A stretch of DNA of 64,000 bases. Source: Chloracidobacterium sp. Its GTDB lineage: Bacteria > Acidobacteriota > Blastocatellia > Pyrinomonadales > Pyrinomonadaceae. The stretch's first letter is position 1. The number at the start of each line of letters is the position of its first letter. The notes beneath the pieces are model-generated. The model searched no databases and was not told where the DNA came from. It saw nothing but the letters and a program-made list of their open reading frames with translations. The stretch is from assembly GCA_016716365.1 (NCBI GenBank), contig JADJWM010000004.1, forward strand, positions 7,263 to 71,262. Direction: 5' to 3'. Shown piece by piece: positions 31,818 through 39,896 of the stretch. The translations under genes were made by a program, and so were the position numbers.

Positions 31818-33335
31818 CTATGATCCGCCGGCAGCGGCCGATTGGCCGGACAGCGAACGCCAAATGAAAAACACCGGCACGCCGGTCAAAACGATCAATA
31901 GACCCGGCCAAGTGGCAGTAGTTTGGTAAACGAACAGAACGACAAGGATCACCGCCGCACCGACGCAGTATAGTGCCGGAATGATCGGATATCCAAACGC
32001 TTTGTACGGCCGCTCGGCATCCGGTCGCTTAACGCGGAGCACGAAGATAGCGGCAATCGCTAGAATATAGAAGATGAGCGCTGCAGAGATCACATAGGTC
32101 AGCAGGTCATTGTACAAGCTCCCGTAGCTGCCATCCGCTCTCACCGTCCGCGGAAGGACATAGAAAGATGCAAAGATGCCTTGAATGACAAGCGCCCACG
32201 CCGGGACATGAAATTTGTTCAACTCGCCGGCCGCGCGGAAAAACAGTCCGTCCTTGGCCATCGCAAAATAGGCCCGCGGTCCGGCGAATATCAAGCCGTT
32301 GTTGCATCCAAACGTAGAGATCATTATTGCGACGGCCATCAAAGCAGCCCCTGCGCCGGGAAAGATCACTTCAGCCGTTGCCGAGCCGACGCGGTCGCTC
32401 GGGACCTTTTGAATGTCCTCGAACCTGAGCGTGGCCAGGTAAGCAATGTTCGCCAGCAAATAGAGGCCGATGACGCCGCCGGTGCCAAGCAAGAGCGACA
32501 GCGGCAGATTGCGTTTCGGGTCTTTCACTTCGCCCGCCGTGAAGGTCACGTTATGCCATGCATCGGCCGAAAAGAGCGAATTCGTCTGCGCAACACAAAG
32601 GGCAACGAAGAGCCCGAAAGCCGCGGCGGACGTTAGGCCGTGGCCGACGTCCTGCAGGCCTCCGCGAACGGTCCAAAGGTCGCTGAAATTCGCGGAGGCG
32701 ATCTCCGGATACGACACAAGCCCGACGCCGATACCCAGCAGGATCAGCGCGATCAGCGATCCGGTCTTTGCAAAGGTGAATATATTCTGGATCAGTTTGC
32801 CGAGATATAGCCCCCTGGTGTTCAGCACCGTGAGCAGGGCGATCATCAGGATCCCCAGAAGCTGGGCCGTCGAAAGCGAGAAGGCGTAACTCGATGAGCC
32901 GATGCGGAAAGGTTCGACGATATAGCTCGATTCGGAGATCTGTGGGACGAGGATGCCTGTGAACCGGCTGAAGGCAACTGCAACCGCGGCGATCGTGGCG
33001 GTGCCGATCACGAGGAAGTGCGTCCATCCGTAAAGGAAACCCCAGAGCGGCCCGTACGCCTCTTTGAGATATACGTACATCCCGCCCGCCCGCGGCATCA
33101 TCGCCGCCAGCTCGCCATAAGAAAGGGCCGCGCCTACTGTCAGGAACCCGGTTATCAGCCAGACCACAAGGAGCCAGCCTGGCGAACCGACCTGCCTTGC
33201 GATATCCGCAGAGACAATGAAGATGCCCGACCCGATCATCGTGCCGGCGACGATCATGGTCGCGTCCAGGAGCCCGAGGCCGCGAATAAATCCTTCTCTT
33301 GTCTCCTGCTCCAGCTCAGCAACGTCTGTTGCCAT
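31818..33335 (-). CDS. APC-superfamily amino acid permease
   Basis: The 505-residue transporter has 12 predicted segments. It has the APC signature near the N-terminus (LGLLDATMIVAGTMIGSGIF) and FSADAWHNVTFTAGEVKDPKRNLPLSL in the middle, as in LAT/SteT-like exchangers. It may exchange neutral amino acids. It is only distantly related to its downstream neighbour at 29982, so this is a functional pair and not a recent duplication. Confidence 0.9.
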   Translation of the reverse strand: MATDVAELEQETREGFIRGLGLLDATMIVAGTMIGSGIFIVSADIARQVGSPGWLLVVWLITGFLTVGAALSYGELAAMMPRAGGMYVYLKEAYGPLWGFLYGWTHFLVIGTATIAAVAVAFSRFTGILVPQISESSYIVEPFRIGSSSYAFSLSTAQLLGILMIALLTVLNTRGLYLGKLIQNIFTFAKTGSLIALILLGIGVGLVSYPEIASANFSDLWTVRGGLQDVGHGLTSAAAFGLFVALCVAQTNSLFSADAWHNVTFTAGEVKDPKRNLPLSLLLGTGGVIGLYLLANIAYLATLRFEDIQKVPSDRVGSATAEVIFPGAGAALMAVAIMISTFGCNNGLIFAGPRAYFAMAKDGLFFRAAGELNKFHVPAWALVIQGIFASFYVLPRTVRADGSYGSLYNDLLTYVISAALIFYILAIAAIFVLRVKRPDAERPYKAFGYPIIPALYCVGAAVILVVLFVYQTTATWPGLLIVLTGVPVFFIWRSLSGQSAAAGGS

Positions 33336-33516
33336 ACATTTATGCGGCGGGTAGAACCGGCGGGCGTGGCTGTCTGCCCAAGCCCGGATCCGCTCCGTTA
33401 GATCTTCATTCGATCAATAAGGCAAGAATTAACGACGCTTATTATACGCTTCCGCCATCCCTTGTCGAGCCGTAAAATGCTTTTTCCAAAGGCAGAGGTC
33501 ACTATAGATCGCGCGA

Positions 33517-33541
33517 AAAGGGCCGGTCTAGCCGGCCCTTT
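33517..33541 (-). terminator. Intrinsic terminator after the AGCS symporter gene
   Basis: AAAGGGCCGG (33517-33526) pairs perfectly with CCGGCCCTTT (33532-33541) around a 5-base loop. On the minus strand the stem is followed by a short U-rich stretch. It lies 22 bp after the symporter stop and would separate that gene from the two APC permeases. Confidence 0.75.
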
Positions 33542-33562
33542 CACAAAAGAAATGACATGAAA

Positions 33563-35191
33563 CTAGGCTTTCCCGATAGCTTTAAGATATCTTGCCAGTT
33601 CCTCACGGACCTTTGGGAAAAGGAAGAACAGGCCGATCATGTTCGGGAACACCATCGCCAGGATCATCGCGTCTGAGAATGCAAGCACCGAACCGAGCGA
33701 AGCGGCCGCACCGATGACGACAAACAAACAGAAGATGATCTTGAATGACATATCGGCAGCGACTGACCTGCCGAATAGATACTTCCAAGCCTGCAGGCCG
33801 TAGTACGACCATGAGATCATTGTCGAAAACGCGAACAGTGCGACCGCGACGGTCAATACGTAATCGAAGTGCGGAAGGATGTCGTTGTAGGCACTTGCGG
33901 TCAACGCCACACCCGCCGTCGTGCTCGTGTCCGCGACCTGGCCGTAAACGAAGTGGCCGTCCATGTTGTAGAGAACGATCACGATCGCGGTCATCGTGCA
34001 GATGACGACGGTATCGATGAACGGTTCCAGCAGTGCGACGATCCCTTCGCTGGCCGGATACTTTGTTTTCACCGCAGAGTGAGCGATGGCAGCCGAACCG
34101 GCACCCGCTTCATTCGAGAACGCTGCACGGCGGAACCCTTGGATAAGGACACCGGCGATACCGCCAACCGCAGCCGTCGGTGTGAAAGCTCCGGCGAAAA
34201 TAACGCCGATCGCGGCCGGGATCTCGCTAAAGTGGGCGAAGATGATGATCAAGGATGCGACAACGTAGATGATCGCCATCAGGGGAACAAGCTTTTCGGT
34301 AACGTTCGCGATCCGCTTGATACCGCCGATGATCACGACCGCAACGAGGACGGCCATGATGATCCCGATCACCGTGCGGCCCGCTCCACCGGCCTGAATT
34401 CCAAATGTATTGATCAGCTGCGTGGTCGCCTGATTAGCCTGAAAGGCGTTGCCGCCGCCGAACGATCCGCCCACGCAGAGCAACGCGAATATGACAGCAA
34501 GGACCTTTCCGAATCCGCCCATCTTCAATTCGGCAAAACCCCGAGAAAGGTAATACATCGGGCCGCCGTGGACGGTGCCGGTCGAATCAACGTCGCGGTA
34601 CTTTACGCCGAGCGTACACTCGACGAACTTCGACGACATCCCGAGCAGTCCGGCTACGATCATCCAGAAAGTGGCACCCGGGCCTCCGATACCGATCGCG
34701 ATCGCGACGCCGGCAATATTCCCCAACCCGACCGTGCCTGAAACCGCGGTTGCAAGAGCCTGAAAGTGGTTGACCTCACCGTGATGGCTTTCATCCTTGA
34801 TCGTCCGCATCACATCGCCTTCCTCAGTCATTTCGACCTCGGCCGTAGGATAGGAATGCGGCTCCGAATGCTGCGGATCGTCCCGCATTTCGATGTCGTC
34901 GTACTTGCCGCGAACGACCTGCAAAGCCAGCGGAAATCGGCGGATATTTACGAACCCGAATGCGACCGTGAAGAAAGATGCCCCGACGACCAAAAGGTAG
35001 AGGACGATTGGCAGATCGAAGGGAGTGGGCAAAGGTGCCGGATAGAAAACAATTGCTTCCCAGGCCGCCGAGATCGGAGCGAAAGCGGCATCGATCCGCT
35101 CGTCGAGACCCTGATCCTGGGCAAACGTAGAAACCGGCATTATGACCGCAAGCGACAAAAATAGTGCCAACCGATTGATTCTGTCCTTCAT
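33563..35191 (-). CDS. Alanine/glycine:cation symporter (AGCS family)
   Basis: The 542-residue sodium symporter contains GTVGLGNIAGVAIAIGIGGPGATFWMI (the family signature at helix 2-3), FKYRD-like VKYRDVDSTGTVHGGPMYY, and AFSNEAGAGSAAIAHSA. The first 24 residues look like a cleavable signal ending TFA, which I also recall in homologues from Bacteroidetes and Acidobacteria. It probably imports alanine or glycine with sodium. GAGGTG 5-10 bases before the ATG is the ribosome site. Confidence 0.93.
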   Translation of the reverse strand: MKDRINRLALFLSLAVIMPVSTFAQDQGLDERIDAAFAPISAAWEAIVFYPAPLPTPFDLPIVLYLLVVGASFFTVAFGFVNIRRFPLALQVVRGKYDDIEMRDDPQHSEPHSYPTAEVEMTEEGDVMRTIKDESHHGEVNHFQALATAVSGTVGLGNIAGVAIAIGIGGPGATFWMIVAGLLGMSSKFVECTLGVKYRDVDSTGTVHGGPMYYLSRGFAELKMGGFGKVLAVIFALLCVGGSFGGGNAFQANQATTQLINTFGIQAGGAGRTVIGIIMAVLVAVVIIGGIKRIANVTEKLVPLMAIIYVVASLIIIFAHFSEIPAAIGVIFAGAFTPTAAVGGIAGVLIQGFRRAAFSNEAGAGSAAIAHSAVKTKYPASEGIVALLEPFIDTVVICTMTAIVIVLYNMDGHFVYGQVADTSTTAGVALTASAYNDILPHFDYVLTVAVALFAFSTMISWSYYGLQAWKYLFGRSVAADMSFKIIFCLFVVIGAAASLGSVLAFSDAMILAMVFPNMIGLFFLFPKVREELARYLKAIGKA

Positions 35192-35343
35192 TTACACCTC
35201 TACTTAATTTTTTCTTACCGCTGATCGTTTCTTTGCGGGACTGCGTACTAAGGAGAGTCGGTACGCTTTGGAGTTATCCGTGCATTATACCCGATTTATA
35301 TGGCATGTCGAGCAGGTCTGGGCTACTATCTTCGATAAATACT

Positions 35344-36792
35344 ATGGACGCGAAACTTGATACGCCGCCGCTCGGCGACATACCTGCCGAAGATTTTCGA
35401 AGATTTGGACATCAGATTGTCGATCGGATCGCGGACTATTTGGATGAGATCGAATCGCTGCCAGTCCTTTCACAGGTCGAGCCGAACTGGCTGAAAGGCG
35501 AATTGCCAGAGTCGGCGCCGGAGAGTGGCGAGGACTTCGCGGACGTTCTCGCCGATGTCGATAAGCTTATCTTTCCCGCCGTGACAAACTGGAACCACCC
35601 GAACTTTCACGGGCTTTTCTCGACGTCGGGCTCGTCGATCGGCGTATTCGCCGATATGTTCGCAACCGCGTTCGACATGAAAGCGATGCTTTGGCGGACG
35701 TCGCCCGTATCGACCGAACTCGAGGACGTTTCGCTCGACTGGCTTCGGCAGATGATGGGTTTGCCCGAGGCGTTCGAGGGCATCATCTACGACACAGCTT
35801 CGGTCTCGACGATGCACGCGATCGCGGCGGCACGCGAACGTGCCGGCCTTGACGTACGCAACCTCGGGATGAGCGGGCGTAACGATCTGCCGCTGATGAC
35901 CGTTTACACGAGCGAGCACGTTCATTCGTCGATAGACAAATCGTGCATCACGCTCGGGCTCGGTACGCGAAGCCTTCGAAAGATCGCTGTTAACGAAAGA
36001 TTCGAAATGATCCCTGAGGCATTGGCCGAGGCCATCGAAAAAGATATCGAAGCCGGCCATGTTCCGATCTGCGTGATCCCCACCGTCGGGACCACGTCGA
36101 CCTCGAGCGTCGATCCGGTCGATGCGATCGCGGACATTTGCGAGAAACACGGCATCTGGCTGCACGTGGATGCGGCTTACGCGGGTTCGGCGGCGATCGT
36201 GCCGGAGATGCGGCATTACTTCCAGGGCTGGGAGCGTGCCGATTCCATCGTGACCAATCCGCACAAATGGCTTTTCACGCCGTTCGATCTGTCGGTGCTT
36301 TATTGCCGCGACCTCGGCGACCTGAAGAAAGCATTTTCGCTCGTGCCTGAATACCTGAAGACGAGCGAAGAACCGACCGTGAAGAACGGTATGGACTACG
36401 GCATTCAGCTCGGGCGGCGTTTCCGGGCATTGAAGCTATGGTTTGTGATCCGTTATTTCGGCCGCGAGGGATTGATCGACCGCATCCGCGGCCACTGCCG
36501 GCTGGCACAATTGTTCGCATCTTGGGTTGAGGAATCGCCTAATTTTGAACTGCTCGCTCCGGTGCCGTTCGCGCTCGTGTGCTTCCGCGCGTGTCCGGCC
36601 GGCGTCGACGATCTTGACGCCTTCAACGAGCGGATCATGAACGAGATAAACGCATCAGGCGATGCTTATATTTCGCATACGAAGCTCAACGGCAAGTTCA
36701 CCTTACGTCTTTCGGTCGGAGGCGTTCGTGTCGAGGAAAGACACCTTAAGAAGGTTTGGGACCTGCTCAATAGTAAAGTTAAAACGTTATGA
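35344..36792 (+). CDS. PLP-dependent aromatic L-amino acid decarboxylase-type enzyme
   Basis: The 482-residue group II decarboxylase has the PLP lysine in TNPHKWLFTPFD (Lys308), HVDAAYAGSAAI with the Asp that binds the pyridine nitrogen, and SEHVHSSIDKS with the stacking His. Known members decarboxylate DOPA, 5-hydroxytryptophan, tryptophan, tyrosine or phenylalanine; the substrate here is unknown. The ATG at 35344 begins where homologous sequence begins. Its stop overlaps the thioredoxin start by 4 bases. Amino acid permeases on the other strand may supply its substrate. Confidence 0.9.
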   Translation: MDAKLDTPPLGDIPAEDFRRFGHQIVDRIADYLDEIESLPVLSQVEPNWLKGELPESAPESGEDFADVLADVDKLIFPAVTNWNHPNFHGLFSTSGSSIGVFADMFATAFDMKAMLWRTSPVSTELEDVSLDWLRQMMGLPEAFEGIIYDTASVSTMHAIAAARERAGLDVRNLGMSGRNDLPLMTVYTSEHVHSSIDKSCITLGLGTRSLRKIAVNERFEMIPEALAEAIEKDIEAGHVPICVIPTVGTTSTSSVDPVDAIADICEKHGIWLHVDAAYAGSAAIVPEMRHYFQGWERADSIVTNPHKWLFTPFDLSVLYCRDLGDLKKAFSLVPEYLKTSEEPTVKNGMDYGIQLGRRFRALKLWFVIRYFGREGLIDRIRGHCRLAQLFASWVEESPNFELLAPVPFALVCFRACPAGVDDLDAFNERIMNEINASGDAYISHTKLNGKFTLRLSVGGVRVEERHLKKVWDLLNSKVKTL

Positions 36793-37220
36793 TCGTACGA
36801 TGTCCCGACTGCGGTTCCCGAAATCGCGTCCTTCCCGAAGCAGCACTGAAAAAACAGCCGGTCTGCGGCAAATGCGGACGTTCTTTGCCGACTCCGCCGG
36901 CTGGGCCGGTGACCGTGACGGACACCAACTTTGGAGAACTTGTGGAGGCGTCACCGTTGCCGGTACTTCTCGATCTGTGGGCAGCCTGGTGCGGACCCTG
37001 CAGGGTGATCGCCCCGACGATAGAAGCGCTTGCCAACGAGCTTGCGGGCAAGGTGCTGGTGGGTAAACTCGACGTCGATGCAAACCAACGAACTGCGGCA
37101 CGTTTCGGTGTCCAAGGAATACCGACGCTACTGATCCTGAAGGACGGCCGCGAGGTCGATCGTCTTGTCGGCGTGCAATCGCGTGAGGCCATCCTCCAGC
37201 GGCTGCGGCCGCATTTCTAA
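36789..37220 (+). CDS. Thioredoxin with N-terminal zinc ribbon (TrxC/thioredoxin 2 type)
   Basis: The first 35 residues contain two CxxC pairs (CPDC and CGKC), as in E. coli thioredoxin 2. The thioredoxin fold that follows has the redox motif WAAWCGPC (about residues 68-75) and the cis-proline IPTLLILKDG. The 143-residue length is typical of TrxC. It is translationally coupled to the decarboxylase (ATGA overlap), an unusual pairing. Its stop overlaps that of the convergent MFS gene by 4 bases. Confidence 0.93.
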   Translation: MIVRCPDCGSRNRVLPEAALKKQPVCGKCGRSLPTPPAGPVTVTDTNFGELVEASPLPVLLDLWAAWCGPCRVIAPTIEALANELAGKVLVGKLDVDANQRTAARFGVQGIPTLLILKDGREVDRLVGVQSREAILQRLRPHF

Positions 37221-38710
37221 TTTTTTTCCTCTTTCACCTCTTCCCAGATCTTGTGTCCGTGCGTTTCTCGCAGGAAGATCGCGCCGACGACGAATGTTAT
37301 GGCGGCGATCGCCATGGGGTAATAAAGCCCGGCGTAAATGTTTCCGGTCTGGGCGATCAGCGAAACGCCGATCAGCGGCAGAAGGCCGCCGAAAACGCCG
37401 TTACCTATATGGTAAGGGAGCGAAAGTGCCGTGTATCTTATTTTTGCTGGGAACGCCTCAACTAGGAACGCGGCGATCGGTCCGTAGACCATCGTCACCC
37501 AAAAGACCTGGATGAAAACAAGTAAGATCAGCCATCTGGCCGAAGGATCGGTAAGCAGGCCGCCAATGCCGCTATACGGGATCACCCTCTCCGCTGGAAC
37601 TAAAGAACCGTCATCGGCGCGCTTTTGCGGCGTGAGCTTGATCGCCCCGGTTACCGGATCTTTTGTCGAACTTGCCGTAACAACGTTCGAACCCGCGGCC
37701 GACTGCATCGCGCTGTAGATCGGCATATACGTCAGCACCGCGAGCAGGCATCCACCCAAGATTATCCATTTCCGCCCTATTCGGTCGCTCACGGCCCCCC
37801 AGATAACAAAGAACGGCATCGCCAGGAGCAGGGCTATCGCGACAATGTATTGCGACGAGACCGTGTTGACGTTCAAGATCGACTGCAGGTAGAACAATGC
37901 GAAGAACTGGCCTGCGTACCAAACCACGCCTTGTCCGGCCGTAGCACCGAAAAGCGAGATCAGCACCCGCTTCAAGTTTTGCCATCGCGTGAAAGCCTCG
38001 ATCAGCGGGTTAGCGGAGGTCATTCCGGTCGATTTCACGTGCTGGAAGATCGGCGATTCCTCCATTCGCAGGCGAATATAGAGCGAGATGGCCACCAGGA
38101 TGATCGAGATCAGGAACGGTATGCGCCAACCGGCGATCGTGCCTTCGGTGCCGGCGAACTGGCCCGGTGTCATCAGGTTCTGGACAAACAGGATAATTAT
38201 CAGCGACATGAACAGGCCGAGAGTCGCCGTTATTTGAATGAACGATGTGTAGAAGCCGCGTTTGTTGTCCGGCACGTGTTCCGCGACGTAAACCGCCGCC
38301 CCGCCGTACTCGCCGCCAAGCGCGAGGCCCTGTAAAACCCGAACAAGCAGCAATCCTATCGGAGCGGCCCAACCAATGACCTCGTAGGTCGGCAGGAACC
38401 CGATCACCGCCGTCGAGCAGCCCATGATCAGCAGCGTGACCAGGAACGCATATTTGCGGCCGACGATATCTCCGATCCGTCCAAAGAAAAGTGCCCCGAA
38501 CGGACGTACAACAAAGCCGACCGCAAACGTCGCTAAATAGGCTATATAGGCGAATGTGTCGTTTCCCGGCGGGTAAAATAGTGGGGCAATTATCGGTGCA
38601 AGGCTGCCGAAGATGTAGAAGTCGTACCATTCGATCATCGTCCCGATCGACGATGCCCCTATCACCTTCCAGATCTTGTTTTTAGAAATACCATTATCGG
38701 TCTCTGCCAT
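37217..38710 (-). CDS. MFS transporter, metabolite:H+ symporter (MHS/ProP-like) family
   Basis: The 497-residue, 12-segment protein has the MHS start SIGTMIEWYDFYIFGSLA, the MFS loop motif GRIGDIVGRKYAFL between helices 2 and 3, and LQGLALGGEYGGAAVYVAEH, diagnostic of MHS carriers such as ProP, ShiA and CitA. A 60-residue loop between helices 8 and 9 (with STKDPVTGAIKLTPQKRADDG) is an insertion. Substrates in the family include proline, betaine and organic acids. Confidence 0.9.
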   Translation of the reverse strand: MAETDNGISKNKIWKVIGASSIGTMIEWYDFYIFGSLAPIIAPLFYPPGNDTFAYIAYLATFAVGFVVRPFGALFFGRIGDIVGRKYAFLVTLLIMGCSTAVIGFLPTYEVIGWAAPIGLLLVRVLQGLALGGEYGGAAVYVAEHVPDNKRGFYTSFIQITATLGLFMSLIIILFVQNLMTPGQFAGTEGTIAGWRIPFLISIILVAISLYIRLRMEESPIFQHVKSTGMTSANPLIEAFTRWQNLKRVLISLFGATAGQGVVWYAGQFFALFYLQSILNVNTVSSQYIVAIALLLAMPFFVIWGAVSDRIGRKWIILGGCLLAVLTYMPIYSAMQSAAGSNVVTASSTKDPVTGAIKLTPQKRADDGSLVPAERVIPYSGIGGLLTDPSARWLILLVFIQVFWVTMVYGPIAAFLVEAFPAKIRYTALSLPYHIGNGVFGGLLPLIGVSLIAQTGNIYAGLYYPMAIAAITFVVGAIFLRETHGHKIWEEVKEEKN

Positions 38711-38912
38711 CGATCCCTCTCGTTCAACACGGATACGGCATTTTCACCGAGAGTGCGGAATTGCGCAAAGAGTCTTAGATACTTCCCTTTGAGATCGATT
38801 TGAGTTTCCTGGACTATGCATTTATGATGCGGGGCGGGTTCACCTTTTTAATTTGCAGACACATTGTGCTTGTGCGGGGATTCCTATCCCCTTGACGGGA
38901 ATCGCTTTCCAG

Positions 38913-39896
38913 ATGTTTCAGCATCCACTCTTCGGGGTTTCTGCGGCCCTTCTGTCCACAGCTTCCCATCGGACGCTTCGCCGTCTTGCCGGGACGCGGG
39001 GCCGGCCGCCCGTCGAGATGCTGGATGTCGCTCCGGCGGAGATCGAGTCGGCCGTTTGCGAACGCTCGCCTAAATTCAGAAAGGCGGCCGGGAAGGTCGC
39101 AGCTATCCTAAATGAACTTTCACTCCGGCGGCAGAGGTTCCTGACTACCGGTGATCATCTTGAGCTTTACCCTACATTCGCCTGTAACATGGTAGCCGAA
39201 GATTTCTATCACATGGTGCGCCTGACCTCGAGTGACACGGCGTTACTCTTCGACGTGGTCGTGACATTCTATGACGCTCACGAAGCGAATCGACGGGCTT
39301 TCGCCGCAGGCGGGCTGGCCGCGGTCGAACCGCATTGGCGGCGATATTTTAAGAGGGCCGTCAAGCTGAATCGCAGCCGGTCGAGTTCGCAGGCCGACAT
39401 TCTTCTCCTTATCCTTGACGGCGTTGAAGCGCACCTCGCCGACCTCCCGCGGGCGCTGACACACGTTTCGGCCGTCTACGGCCGCCCGCTCGGCGTGATC
39501 GAAGATGAATATGACTCGATCGACCCGCTTATCAGTCAAAGCGTTTTCTGGTCGATCCGCGACATCCGCCGGGCCCGAAAGCTCGACGACACACGCCTGA
39601 TCGAAAGGTGCATGGCGGTCGGGGCGAATTATGTGATCTACGAACGTCGAAAGGCCTGGAGGATAGCCGTGAATGACCTGCCGATGCGGACAAAACTGCC
39701 GCAGCCGGTCCTTGATCGCGATCAGATCGACAGGAGCAAACTTTCGGCCGTTTTTGACTTGATCTGTTTCCGGGCACGGGGACGTTTCGGCAGCGGTGAC
39801 GAACAGAACCGGCTTCCGGACAATGACGCCCTATTCGTATCCGATAGCGTCGACAACATTGATCCGCGAAGCGTGACGTGCCGGTACCCAGGCTGA
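38913..39896 (+). CDS. DUF5995 family protein
   Basis: The 327-residue mostly helical protein has DRLFNRR-like features of DUF5995, including an extended acidic/aromatic helix block (FYDAHEANRRAFAAGGLAAVEPHWRRYFKRAV) and VFWSIRDIRRARK near residue 210. Function is unknown. The ATG at 38913 is preferred over an upstream TTG. The last 66 bp overlap the convergent ABC permease gene, so the real C-terminus may be shorter if a frameshift is present. Confidence 0.5.
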   Translation: MFQHPLFGVSAALLSTASHRTLRRLAGTRGRPPVEMLDVAPAEIESAVCERSPKFRKAAGKVAAILNELSLRRQRFLTTGDHLELYPTFACNMVAEDFYHMVRLTSSDTALLFDVVVTFYDAHEANRRAFAAGGLAAVEPHWRRYFKRAVKLNRSRSSSQADILLLILDGVEAHLADLPRALTHVSAVYGRPLGVIEDEYDSIDPLISQSVFWSIRDIRRARKLDDTRLIERCMAVGANYVIYERRKAWRIAVNDLPMRTKLPQPVLDRDQIDRSKLSAVFDLICFRARGRFGSGDEQNRLPDNDALFVSDSVDNIDPRSVTCRYPG

